DNA from: CALCMJ01 sp964475415 | GTDB taxonomy: Bacteria; Bacteroidota; Bacteroidia; Chitinophagales; Saprospiraceae | Direction of reading: 5' to 3' | Assembly (NCBI GenBank): GCA_964475415.1 | Contig: CAYYWZ010000022.1 | Coordinates: 1-53,884 of the forward strand | Length of the DNA stretch: 53,884 nucleotides | In this document: piece after piece, positions 17,754-27,000 of the stretch | How positions within the stretch are numbered: position 1 is the first letter of the stretch | Layout: each line of letters opens with the position of its first letter | The notes under the pieces: model-generated | Databases searched by the model: none | What the model was told of the DNA's origin: nothing | The model's input: the letters and a program-made list of their open reading frames with translations, nothing else | Made by a program: the position numbers and the translations under genes

Positions 17754-18611
17754 ATGGTAAGACCGTTTTTCACTATAATTATTCCCACCGTTAATAGATC
17801 TGCTAAGCTGAAGAACGCTGTGCTTTCTGTAGTGAATCAATCATATGATAGTTGGGAACTGCTAGTGATAGATGATGGATCTACAGATGATACGGAGCAG
17901 ATTGTAAATGGATTTTCCGATACCAGAATAAAGTACTTATATCAAAAAAATAGCGGAAGAAGTGCAGCAAGAAACAGGGGTATAATAAATGCAAAAGGAA
18001 AATTTGTCTTATTCTTAGATGACGATGATTATATTGTTGAAAGACATTTACAAGTCTTTAAGGATCAGAATATGTCTGAGGATAGAATCTATAGAACTGG
18101 TTTTATCGAAGAAAAAGAAGATAGAAAAATTCACTCCATTCACTATAGCCAAGACAAATATAAATCTGGATTGAACTTCGTATTACATAATATGGTAGGA
18201 GTAGGGAGTCAAGTTTATCCTAATTCAATTGTAAAGAAATATTCTTTTCCAGAAAATTTTTCTTATTGGGAGGATACTTATTTTCTAGCATCTATCTTAA
18301 TGGACTATGAGCTTGAGCAGATTGAGGATAGGACCTATATATATCTTAATAGTTGTGTTATCGCAGAAGAGGATTTCTCAGAGAAGCCTTATGAAAATGT
18401 AAAAGCTATAAATCACTTTTTCAATACAAAGGGATCTACTCTAGATGGTAAAATAGGAAAATATTTAGTTGCGGAAAAGTATATTCAATATGCCATCAGA
18501 GCAAAACAGAATGGTAAGAAGTCCGAGGCTAATGCGCTTTATTTTGCTTCAAAGAAAGAAGGCATGAGGTTAAAATTTTGGAGATATTATATTCGATATA
18601 TGTTGTCTTAG
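17754..18611 (+). CDS. Family 2 glycosyltransferase
   Basis: 285 residues. FTIIIPTVNRSAKLKNAVLS at the N terminus, VIDDGSTDDTEQIV near residue 40, AARNRGI near 75 and FLDDDDYIVE near 90 define a GT2 GT-A domain with the metal-binding acidic cluster. It is a single gene between two minus-strand genes, 43 bp from the divergent GT-C gene, and its TAG overlaps the TAA of the convergent GT2 by 4 bp. A weak -7-like TATTTTCG at 17739-17746 lies only 7 bp from the ATG, so the message may be nearly leaderless. Donor and acceptor unknown. Confidence 0.88.
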   Translation: MVRPFFTIIIPTVNRSAKLKNAVLSVVNQSYDSWELLVIDDGSTDDTEQIVNGFSDTRIKYLYQKNSGRSAARNRGIINAKGKFVLFLDDDDYIVERHLQVFKDQNMSEDRIYRTGFIEEKEDRKIHSIHYSQDKYKSGLNFVLHNMVGVGSQVYPNSIVKKYSFPENFSYWEDTYFLASILMDYELEQIEDRTYIYLNSCVIAEEDFSEKPYENVKAINHFFNTKGSTLDGKIGKYLVAEKYIQYAIRAKQNGKKSEANALYFASKKEGMRLKFWRYYIRYMLS

Positions 18612-19504
18612 AAATACTGTCGCATTATACTTCTTTCTTTTACATACAGATAGAAGAAGATGGTAGACTTAGCTATGAATCGAGTAATTATGTTTTGATC
18701 TAATTTTTTAAAACTTGAATTCTGTAGAATATAGCTTATGTAGTTTCTAGTAATTACCTTCTTTTGATTTTTTGTAAATTTTTCTTTTTCAATTTTAAAA
18801 AACCATTTCCTGAAAATTTTCAATCTATTAGAAATATGATCTTCACGTGAGGATAGTGACCTATTATTTCTATGTATGTTTCTAATAATTTTGCAATCCC
18901 TATTTTGGTCAAATTTGAGCTTCGTTTTATGAGCAATATTAAAAGCAAAATCTAAATCTTGTCCCAAAATTAATCTTGGGTCGAAATGATCCAGATTTAT
19001 TAGAGAAGACCTTTTGATAAGCATGGATATTATGGATATAGAGGTATTACCCTTTATCATTTTTAAAAATATCTCTTCATCATAACATTCTTCTGGTATA
19101 TAATCAGGATAGCTAGTTTTTTCTCCTGATAGATTTACGTTTTTTATTCTACTATATACCGAGTCTATTGTTGCGTCATTTTCTAAAACTTTAATAGCTG
19201 AATCAAATCTATTATCTAAGAAATAATCATCGGCGTCTAAAAAAGTAATATACTCTTTAGTAGCAGATTGTATTCCTAGATTTCTACTAAGAGAAGGACC
19301 TAGATTCTTATGGTCTTCATGTGTGCGTAGGATGACTTTATCATATTGGCTTGTATATTTTTTACATATATCATAAGAATTATCAGTAGATCCGTCTTCA
19401 ATTAGTATTATTTCCTTTACTTGTTTTTGTAAAAGACATGAATCTATAGCCTGAGCTATAAAGGATTCTGCATTAAAAACAGGAATAATTACGGATATGT
19501 CCAT
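18608..19504 (-). CDS. Family 2 glycosyltransferase
   Basis: 298 residues. DISVIIPVFNAESFIAQAID, IILIEDGSTDNSYDICK near residue 34, PSLSRNLGI near 71 and TFLDADDYFLDNRF near 87 form the canonical GT2 fold. The C-terminal 100 residues are basic and helical, as is common in GT2 enzymes that meet the membrane. It diverges from the wzm-like gene across only 34 bp and converges on the previous GT2 with a 4-bp overlap, so it is transcribed alone. Donor and acceptor unknown. Confidence 0.88.
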   Translation of the reverse strand: MDISVIIPVFNAESFIAQAIDSCLLQKQVKEIILIEDGSTDNSYDICKKYTSQYDKVILRTHEDHKNLGPSLSRNLGIQSATKEYITFLDADDYFLDNRFDSAIKVLENDATIDSVYSRIKNVNLSGEKTSYPDYIPEECYDEEIFLKMIKGNTSISIISMLIKRSSLINLDHFDPRLILGQDLDFAFNIAHKTKLKFDQNRDCKIIRNIHRNNRSLSSREDHISNRLKIFRKWFFKIEKEKFTKNQKKVITRNYISYILQNSSFKKLDQNIITRFIAKSTIFFYLYVKERSIMRQYF

Positions 19505-19538
19505 AAAAGAAACGAAATTTGACTAAAAGCTAAAATTA

Positions 19539-20354
19539 GTGAATAAAACTGTAATTGATTCCAATAAAAATTCTTTAAAGCTAGGCATAACAGAACTTTT
19601 AGAATATAAGAGCTTGTTGTGGATGTTAGCTTGGCGAGATATTAAGGTGAGGTACACGCAGACCTACCTTGGAATAATCTGGGCAATTCTCACACCGATA
19701 ATGAGTTTGGCTATCTTACATTTTGTATTCAATAAAATAGCAAATGTAGATACTGGTGCTGTTCCACACATATTATTTACCATAACTGGAATTTCAGCCT
19801 GGACGTATTTTTCGAGGTTACTTTCTGAATCTGGAAGTGCTTTTATAAGTTCACAAAATATGATACAGAAAATATATTTTCCAAAGCTAGTGATACCATT
19901 ATCTAAGTCTATAGTAGGATTAGTTGATTTGTTTTTCACCCTTCTGTGTTTGGTGGTTTTAATGATCTATTATGGAGTATTCCCGGGTTCAGAAGTTATT
20001 GCTCTACCACTATTTCTTTTCTTTGCTATTCTAGCTGGAGTGGCGAGCGGTTTATGGGTAAGTGCTCTAACCATAAGGTATAGAGATCTAAGACTCTTGG
20101 TGCCGTTTATTTTGCGCTTGGGAATGTTTATAACTCCGATAGCTTACCCTGCGAGCATGGTGCCGGAGAAATTTAGACTTATTTATTATTTAAATCCTAT
20201 GGCAGGAATAATAGAAGGATTTAGATGGAGTATTTTAGCAACAGATATCTATTGGACTGGTGTATATATTTCTCTAGGCGTTACACTAGTATTGTTGTTT
20301 ACATCATTGTTTTATTTCAAAACAGTAGAATCAATTATGGCTGATATAATTTAA
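19539..20354 (+). CDS. wzm: Polysaccharide/O-antigen ABC exporter permease, Wzm-like
   Basis: 271 residues with six predicted membrane helices. The N terminus has LLWMLAWRDIKVRYTQTYLG followed by WAILTPIMSLAILHFVF, the classic opening of ABC-2 permeases for polysaccharide or polyol phosphate export. The middle contains YFSRLLSESGSAFISSQNMI and KIYFPKLVIPLSK, and the C-terminal part YLNPMAGIIEGFRW. It forms the inner-membrane channel with the ATPase encoded 2 bp downstream and moves the lipid-linked glycan to the periplasm. The start is GTG at 19539. Confidence 0.92.
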   Translation: MNKTVIDSNKNSLKLGITELLEYKSLLWMLAWRDIKVRYTQTYLGIIWAILTPIMSLAILHFVFNKIANVDTGAVPHILFTITGISAWTYFSRLLSESGSAFISSQNMIQKIYFPKLVIPLSKSIVGLVDLFFTLLCLVVLMIYYGVFPGSEVIALPLFLFFAILAGVASGLWVSALTIRYRDLRLLVPFILRLGMFITPIAYPASMVPEKFRLIYYLNPMAGIIEGFRWSILATDIYWTGVYISLGVTLVLLFTSLFYFKTVESIMADII

Positions 20355-20356
20355 AC

Positions 20357-21535
20357 ATGGCGGGGTTATCAATAAAAGTCGAAAACGTTTCTAAGAAATA
20401 CCAGTTAGGTAGGAATACCTCTATGACTTTTCGCGGTTCTATCAGCAATCTATTTAGTAACAAAAAAGAAGTAGAGGATTTTTGGGCATTAAGGGGTGTT
20501 TCATTTGATTTAAAACAAGGAGACGTATTAGGTATAATTGGAAAGAATGGTGCAGGTAAAAGTACGCTGCTTAAGATACTGTCAAAAATAACTTCTCCAA
20601 CTACAGGGAAAATAGAATTTTATGGAAAGGTATCCTCCTTATTAGAAGTAGGGACAGGGTTTCATCCTGAGCTAACAGGAAAAGAAAACATTTTCCTTAA
20701 TGGTTCTATACTCGGCATGTCTAATAGGGAAATTAAAGAAAACCTAGATGAGATCATTGCATTTTCTGGGGTAGAAAAATTCATAGATACGCCTGTAAAG
20801 AAATACTCATCAGGAATGTATGTAAGATTAGCATTTTCGGTAGCGGCCCATCTAAGATCGGATATTTTACTGATAGATGAAGTATTAGCTGTAGGAGATA
20901 ATGAGTTTAGAAAGAAATGTATGGCAAAGATGGATGATATCCATAATAGCGGGAAAACCATAATTTTCGTAAGTCATAACATGAATGCAATTCGTAACAT
21001 ATGTGACCGCACACTATTACTGGAAAATGGTAAAATAAAATCACTGGGAGATACTGATGTTATAATTAATTCATATCTGAATGAAACTACTTCTCCTGTA
21101 GATGAGATCAGCAGTAGATTAATAAAAGGGGTCAAAATCTATGGAGAAAATGAATCATCAGAAATCATAAGTGGTGGGGTATTGAATATTTTATTTTATT
21201 GTAAGAACTTCCAATCCAATAGTACGAATACCATAATGAGAGTAGAAGTTTATAATCACTTTATGGAGCTTCTTTTCATATGTAATAATAGAGTGAATGG
21301 TGATACAATAAATATAGAAGAGCAAGAGAGCTCTATCAGACTTCGGATTCAAGATGTTCCATTAATGTCCGGAAAATACTTTATTAAGTATTTTATTAAA
21401 GCTGATGGTCGTGAGACAGATACGAATCTACAGTTCATACCTTTTGTGGTATACAATAATAATTTCTATCCCACTGGATTAGAACCCACCTCTAAAAAAG
21501 GTATTTTATTAAATTATAGATACGTTAATTCTTGA
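20357..21535 (+). CDS. wzt: Polysaccharide/O-antigen ABC exporter ATPase with C-terminal glycan-recognition domain, Wzt-like
   Basis: 392 residues. The ATPase part (1 to about 240) has Walker A GKNGAGKSTLLKIL near residue 64, the signature YSSGMYVRLAFSVAAHL and Walker B DILLIDEVLAVGD. The C-terminal 140 residues (from GVKIYGENESSEI) are predicted beta-rich and match the position and size of the Wzt C-terminal carbohydrate-binding domain. In the E. coli O8/O9a and Klebsiella O12 systems that domain recognises a capped chain end before export. The exporter here may therefore also require a modified terminus. The gene follows wzm by 2 bp and precedes a sulfotransferase by 5 bp. Confidence 0.9.
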   Translation: MAGLSIKVENVSKKYQLGRNTSMTFRGSISNLFSNKKEVEDFWALRGVSFDLKQGDVLGIIGKNGAGKSTLLKILSKITSPTTGKIEFYGKVSSLLEVGTGFHPELTGKENIFLNGSILGMSNREIKENLDEIIAFSGVEKFIDTPVKKYSSGMYVRLAFSVAAHLRSDILLIDEVLAVGDNEFRKKCMAKMDDIHNSGKTIIFVSHNMNAIRNICDRTLLLENGKIKSLGDTDVIINSYLNETTSPVDEISSRLIKGVKIYGENESSEIISGGVLNILFYCKNFQSNSTNTIMRVEVYNHFMELLFICNNRVNGDTINIEEQESSIRLRIQDVPLMSGKYFIKYFIKADGRETDTNLQFIPFVVYNNNFYPTGLEPTSKKGILLNYRYVNS

Positions 21536-21540
21536 GGCGT

Positions 21541-22314
21541 ATGAGTAAAGTGTTTTTGATATCAGGCATGCATAGATCGGGTACGTCGTTATTTTCTAAT
21601 TGGATAAATGATTGTGGTATCCATCTAGGAAAAGATTTTATACAAAAAGATTTTGCTAATCCCACTGGATTTTATGAGGATAAAGATTTTGTGGATTTAC
21701 ATAAAGGAATATTAATCGATAATAAAGTTGATCACTTTACCCTAACTGCGGAATTGTCTATTTCTCAAAAAAGAACTGAACAAGCAAAATCTCTATCCAA
21801 AAATAGAGAGACAAATCTAATTTGGGGATGGAAGGATCCTAGATCTATTCTATTTTTAGATTTTTGGAATAGTATTATAGAAGATCTTAATTTCATCTTT
21901 TTATATAGGGATGCACTCGAAGTAGTTAATTCTCTAGAAAGTAGGATGATAAAAAATAAAGATCTTTTTTTTAAGAGTAAGTATTATTTATTGAAAAGAA
22001 GAGAACATAGGGCTATGTATGCAAGCTCTTGGATGCTAAATAATGCTTTAATTCTAGAGTTTGTGAAAAAACTACCGAAGGAGAAATATTGTCTTTTTAA
22101 TATTAATTCTTTTAAAAACAATGATCGTAAAGTTTACGCTAAAATCAATGAAAAATTTAAGCTGAACTTAGAATATAAGAACTTAGATCAAATAATCGAC
22201 CCTAAGTTATTAAAAGGGAATTCTGGCAATTTCAAATTCCCAGCAGAAACTAAAAAGAAGATTTCAATTTTATATGATGAGCTTAGTAAATATGAAACAA
22301 ACATATTGGATTAA
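21541..22314 (+). CDS. Sulfotransferase-family protein
   Basis: 257 residues from the ATG at 21541; a TTG at 21532 would add three residues. The P-loop-like phosphosulfate-binding motif FLISGMHRSGTSLFSNW sits at the extreme N terminus, followed by GWKDPRSILFL near residue 100 and IFLYRDALEVVNSLESRM near 120, where the 3'-phosphate-binding Arg/Ser would fall. This arrangement is that of the sulfotransferase 3-type family. It lies 5 bp behind the wzt-like gene and joins the following GT2 through TAATG, so it is very probably part of the export operon. A role in capping or sulfating the exported chain is plausible inference. Confidence 0.8.
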   Translation: MSKVFLISGMHRSGTSLFSNWINDCGIHLGKDFIQKDFANPTGFYEDKDFVDLHKGILIDNKVDHFTLTAELSISQKRTEQAKSLSKNRETNLIWGWKDPRSILFLDFWNSIIEDLNFIFLYRDALEVVNSLESRMIKNKDLFFKSKYYLLKRREHRAMYASSWMLNNALILEFVKKLPKEKYCLFNINSFKNNDRKVYAKINEKFKLNLEYKNLDQIIDPKLLKGNSGNFKFPAETKKKISILYDELSKYETNILD

Positions 22315-23213
22315 TGGATAGTCTATTTGAATTATCGATTATAATTCCTTTTTATAAAGGGCATGATTATATTTATAACTGTGTCAATTCTATTTCTATC
22401 CCAAGTAATATTAAATGTAAAATTCTAATCATAGATAATGATAGTTCCGGTACTACGATCTCCATAGATAAATTTTCTGCAAACTCTGATATTATAGAAA
22501 TCGTAAAAACTCGACCCAATTTAGGATTTGGATTAGCTATAAATTATGGATTTAGTTTAATAAAAGATAATTCAGAATACGTCATTTTTTTAAATCAAGA
22601 TTGTCTGCTTGATTCTAATTTGATTAGTGCTTTATTAGATAAGCTAAGAACTAGCAAAAAAAACTGTATGTATTCTCCTTTTCTGATCAACTATGAAGAT
22701 GACTCAACACATAGTTCTCTTATAGGATTAAATAACGAGATAGACAATTTAAAGGCTGAGGCTGAAGAAATTGAGTTAGAATATATTCCAGCAGTATGTT
22801 TAGCGGCTCATGCTGCTCTTATCAAAGATATAGGTGGTTTCGACCCTGTGTTTTTTCATTATGGAGAGGACAATGACTTTTTCCTTAGAAATAAAATTAA
22901 AATTAGATTATTTCTGTTAACAAATCTAAGAATAAAACATCTCGGTTCTTTAAAGAAAAATTTTAATACTGAAACGGAGCAAAACTTTCTTCTGGGTAAA
23001 CTAAGGTACAAGTTGAGATATGAAGATGGAAACAGGTATTGGAAAACATTATATCATTACACAAAATCTATTTATAAAAATAGTAGATCTCTAGTCATTG
23101 GTTTACAATTTATAAATTCTGGGTATAGACTTACTAAGGATAATAGATTAAATGATTTAGATGAGGCTTCTGTTAAAAATAGAATTGAGAAAAGTTTAAA
23201 AGAGGCATTATGA
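22314..23213 (+). CDS. Family 2 glycosyltransferase, rhamnosyltransferase-like
   Basis: 299 residues. LSIIIPFYKGHDYIYNCVNS, ILIIDNDSSG, RPNLGFGLAINYG and IFLNQDCLLD match the N-terminal half of WbbL/rhamnosyltransferase-type GT2 enzymes. The GGFDPVFFHYGEDNDFFLR motif near residue 175 is the typical acceptor-side signature of that group. The start overlaps the sulfotransferase stop (TAATG). Its stop overlaps the convergent sulfotransferase at 23208 by 6 bp. This is the last gene of the wzm-wzt operon. Substrate sugar is inferred only by resemblance. Confidence 0.87.
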   Translation: MDSLFELSIIIPFYKGHDYIYNCVNSISIPSNIKCKILIIDNDSSGTTISIDKFSANSDIIEIVKTRPNLGFGLAINYGFSLIKDNSEYVIFLNQDCLLDSNLISALLDKLRTSKKNCMYSPFLINYEDDSTHSSLIGLNNEIDNLKAEAEEIELEYIPAVCLAAHAALIKDIGGFDPVFFHYGEDNDFFLRNKIKIRLFLLTNLRIKHLGSLKKNFNTETEQNFLLGKLRYKLRYEDGNRYWKTLYHYTKSIYKNSRSLVIGLQFINSGYRLTKDNRLNDLDEASVKNRIEKSLKEAL

Positions 23214-24017
23214 TATTTCTGTAAAACCCCACTCCTTCAATAGTTTTGTTTCTTCTAGGGTCAATAATTGGATATCTTCTTGAGTGTGTTTCTGAGGTGT
23301 TACTTTAGGAATAGCAGAAAGCTTATTTAATTGTTTATTAGTCAATTCTATTTCTAGGAATTGAAAAAGTTTTGTTACTTCCGCTGTTGGGTTAGTACAT
23401 AGATTGTTATAGTTTATTATATATACTCTTGAAGGAAATGATTTAGATACTTCTTGAATTCTCTGAGTGCTCATAACCCAGAAGTCCCACTGATTAGTAA
23501 GACCGTTTTGCTCAAGAGAAAATAGAAAGGACCAATTTTTAGATTGTCTTATATTGCTAGAATGTTTCATGTCTAGTCCATTTCGAAGCACATGAATGTA
23601 TTTACATGTAGGATATCTTTTCAGTATATGATGTACATAGATGTGTGTATTAGGTTCTTTCCATGCCCATGTATGACTAGCTGTTCTGTCAGGCTTTTGC
23701 GTTAGTACAGAATATATTTCTCTTATGCTACTGGAATAACAGCGGTTGGAGAACATTGCCCTTGCTAAACTTATAGACTCAAAAAATGACAAAGATTGTC
23801 CTTGCATTTTTTTAGAAAAAATATCTAAAAGTTTGTTTATTCTAAGGTTATTATTCGATTTGTATAAGGCTGGATTTTTAAATATTCTTGTAAATAACAA
23901 ATTATCTAAGGGATCATTTAGATCGCTTCCTAGATAGATCCCACTTGATTGTAGCATACTAGCAACAACTCTAGTCCCAGACCCACCTAAACCTCCTATA
24001 GCAATAATGTTATTCAT
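23208..24017 (-). CDS. Sulfotransferase-family protein
   Basis: 269 residues. The N terminus IIAIGGLGGSGTRVVASML is a phosphosulfate-binding loop that must begin near the first residue, which confirms the ATG at 24017. HTWAWKEPNTHIYV near residue 117 and YIHVLRNGLDMKHSSN near 140 supply the 3'-phosphate-binding region. It is transcribed toward the glycan locus from the far side. Its ATG lies directly after the T-run of the terminator hairpin that follows the PorU2-like gene. That leaves almost no leader or promoter of its own, so expression may depend on readthrough. Confidence 0.8.
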   Translation of the reverse strand: MNNIIAIGGLGGSGTRVVASMLQSSGIYLGSDLNDPLDNLLFTRIFKNPALYKSNNNLRINKLLDIFSKKMQGQSLSFFESISLARAMFSNRCYSSSIREIYSVLTQKPDRTASHTWAWKEPNTHIYVHHILKRYPTCKYIHVLRNGLDMKHSSNIRQSKNWSFLFSLEQNGLTNQWDFWVMSTQRIQEVSKSFPSRVYIINYNNLCTNPTAEVTKLFQFLEIELTNKQLNKLSAIPKVTPQKHTQEDIQLLTLEETKLLKEWGFTEIS

Positions 24018-24020
24018 AAA

Positions 24021-24051
24021 AAAAAGCTAACTTTTAGCAAGTTAGCTTTTT
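24021..24051 (-). terminator. Rho-independent terminator of the PorU2-like gene
   Basis: A perfect 11-bp inverted repeat (AAAAAGCTAAC / GTTAGCTTTTT) has a 9-nt loop and ends in a run of T on the minus strand. It lies 22 bp after the sortase stop codon and its T-run reaches to 1 bp before the ATG of the next minus-strand gene. The symmetric A/T flanks would also allow activity on the plus strand. Confidence 0.85.
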
Positions 24052-24072
24052 CAATATATTTATTTATAGGTT

Positions 24073-27000
24073 TTATCTCATAATAACAAGCTTGCCAAAT
24101 CCACCTTGAGAAGAAGATTGATTGGTACTCTGGAATACATTAAAGTTATCTTGGTTAGTGAAATCTACTTTAAATACGTAGATACCACTAGCTAGTTTGT
24201 TTCCAAAACCATCAGATCCATCCCATTCATATTCAGTCATGTTGGTTCCGATTCTTAATGGTCCTAACTCTTCAGTGGTTATTTCCTTTACTAATTGACC
24301 TGACATATTATATATAGAGATAGTCATGTCATCTGGAACAACAGTACCTGTAATAGTAAATACAAACTTCGTGCTAGCAGAAAACGGATTCGGATAATTG
24401 AGAATTTCTGAAATCCTACTATCTAGTATAACTGTAAAGTGTGTGTTGTATTCTAAGTCACCAGAAAAATTGCCACTTTTGTCTATAGCTTGTACAAACA
24501 TTTCATAATCACCGTCTATTGCAAAACTTGGTCTGAATATCAACTGTGCTGTATTATTGTTTTCTGATGCAGCTATAAACTCTAATCTATCATCGTTTGC
24601 AAGGATATCCTCTCTATTGCCATTAGGATCTATTATAGCTAGCTGGAAAGCTTCAACATCATCTAAGAGTAAGAAAGAATTATCGTCTTTTAATTCTATT
24701 TTTATTTCAGGTGTAGCAGATACGATATCATAATCTAGGATTGTTATACCATCAAATTTTACATCTAGAACAGGATTAATATTATCGGTTCTTACATGAA
24801 ATCTTCTTATTCCTAAATTATTAAAATGATACTGTTCTGGCTGATCATCATTTGGGTTGATCTCTACTATAAAAGTATAATCTCCACTCATATCAGAAGT
24901 ATTCCTTTCAAAAGATAATTCCTGATTTGTGTTTTTTATTAGAGGATTGTTTCTAACCACAAAATCTTCAGAATTGTTATTTACATCTAGAATAGTATAC
25001 TTTACAAGTAGGCTGTCCATATCTGAAGAACTTATATTACTCGCTCTTGCTTGGAAGCTTAAAATCTCTCCTCTATTTAGTGTATCGCTCCTAAATACGA
25101 GTGATTCATCAGAATTTATTACAGATTCAGGAATACCTTGATAACGAATTCTCCAATAGTCTAGTTGAGGAGTTAGAGGTCCTATCGCTCCAGGAAGAGT
25201 AGGGTCAACTACATTGTATTGTAATCTCATATATGGATAGACTACAGATGAGACTTCTGACAAATCGTAATTATTTTCTAATTCTGTAATAGAGTAAAGC
25301 GTATCTACATTTCCATCAGATTTGACACCTATAATTTTTAAATCTATCACATCATTTTCTCCTATCTCTTCTACATTCCATTCTAATGTCTGCCAAGCTT
25401 GCGCTGGTCCGATATCAGTAGAGACAAAACTTCCACTGTGAGCAAATCTTGAAATGGAATAGCTTATTGTATGAAAATCAGTTATACTCTCGCCGATTGC
25501 TTCATTTATTACTTGATCGCCTTTATCGAAAATCAAGGTGTAAGGAACCGTACCTGTTTGTTCAAAACCTCCTGCTTTAGTAGAACCATAGTCTTCTAAT
25601 ACATCGATAATGTTGTAACCAAGTTGTGCTCTGACGTCATCCCACATATCTACGTTAAGAGAAGAGTTTTCATTTTTGAGCATAGTCATTACTACTACTC
25701 GCGTATCATCTGGAAATGAAGCCAATAATGCTTTTATGTTTTCATGATCTTCAGGCTTGTCTAGCCTATATAAGAAAAGAATAGGTCTATAAGGTACACT
25801 TCCGAAATCATCAAGGTTTTCATTTCTAACCCAACCTCTTCCATTCATACCAAATATGGCAAGGAAAGGAGCATCATCGATTGGATTTAGAGCATTTACC
25901 CTTTGACCATTGAAAAAATTCCACCATATATCTTCAGTGGGGAATTGGTTATATACTGTATTGTCAAAAAATACTTGTCTATTTTCAAATCTTCTTGTTT
26001 CTTCATTTACATCCATGAAGGTAAGATCATCTTTTCTGTACTGGAAGAAATGACTTTGATTCCACCCTTCAGAACTTTCCTCTAAGTATACAAAAGAACT
26101 ATTAGACCATAAGAAACCAATGTTATCATCTTTAGGTTCCGGGCTAACTCTCCAGTAATACACTATGTTGTTTTCCATATTTATGATTGGAGACCATTCT
26201 ATAAGTCCACCCCCTGCATTTACTACACCTTTGTCTAATAGTGGACTGTCGAAGTTTTCAGTTGTATCTATTTCAAAATGGTAATTTTGGTTTTCTAAAA
26301 ATATATTTGTAGAACTTGCTCTTAATTTAAAGTTTTCCTTATCGCTGACTATGCTAAATTCACCGGGATATATTGGTCGAGCAGTTTCATCTAAAACGAA
26401 GAAATCAAAACCAATCTCATTAACTGTCTTTCTGAGTTCGTTATTGTCTTCTGCTCCAGGTGCCAGTTCTTGTATTTTGTTTTCTTCATCTAGAATTACC
26501 CTTATCTTGTTTCTACCTTGCCCATCAATTCCTGGGTTAGCAATCTTGAAACATATTTGAGTATTATTATCAGGAGCTAAAATTATTCTCTCATAACTAT
26601 TGAAAGTCTCTCCTGAAGGTAACTCGTGTATAAGTTTTACATCTAGATCTGATTGTTCTACTCTTCCTATATTATAAATATCTACGCAGAATTCGAATGA
26701 GTCTACAGTTGTTGAAACTATAGATGGTTCTACAGCAGCAGATGTGAAATCTAGCGTATAATCAGGAGCATTGTAATCTTGTAAAATCAAAGCAGGATCA
26801 CCGTGGAAAGTAAGTTGTTGCTGTAAGGTAACCTCTCCTATAGAAGTAAGATCCTTTTTGCTTTCTATCATTACCCTGATTAATTCTCCTAGTGTTTGGC
26901 CATACAATTCGTTACCAAGATTAGAATAGAAATTCTTACCAGAGGTGTATTGTGTATTGATATAGGCAGTACTTGAGGCTGCTAAGAAGGCAATAGAACC

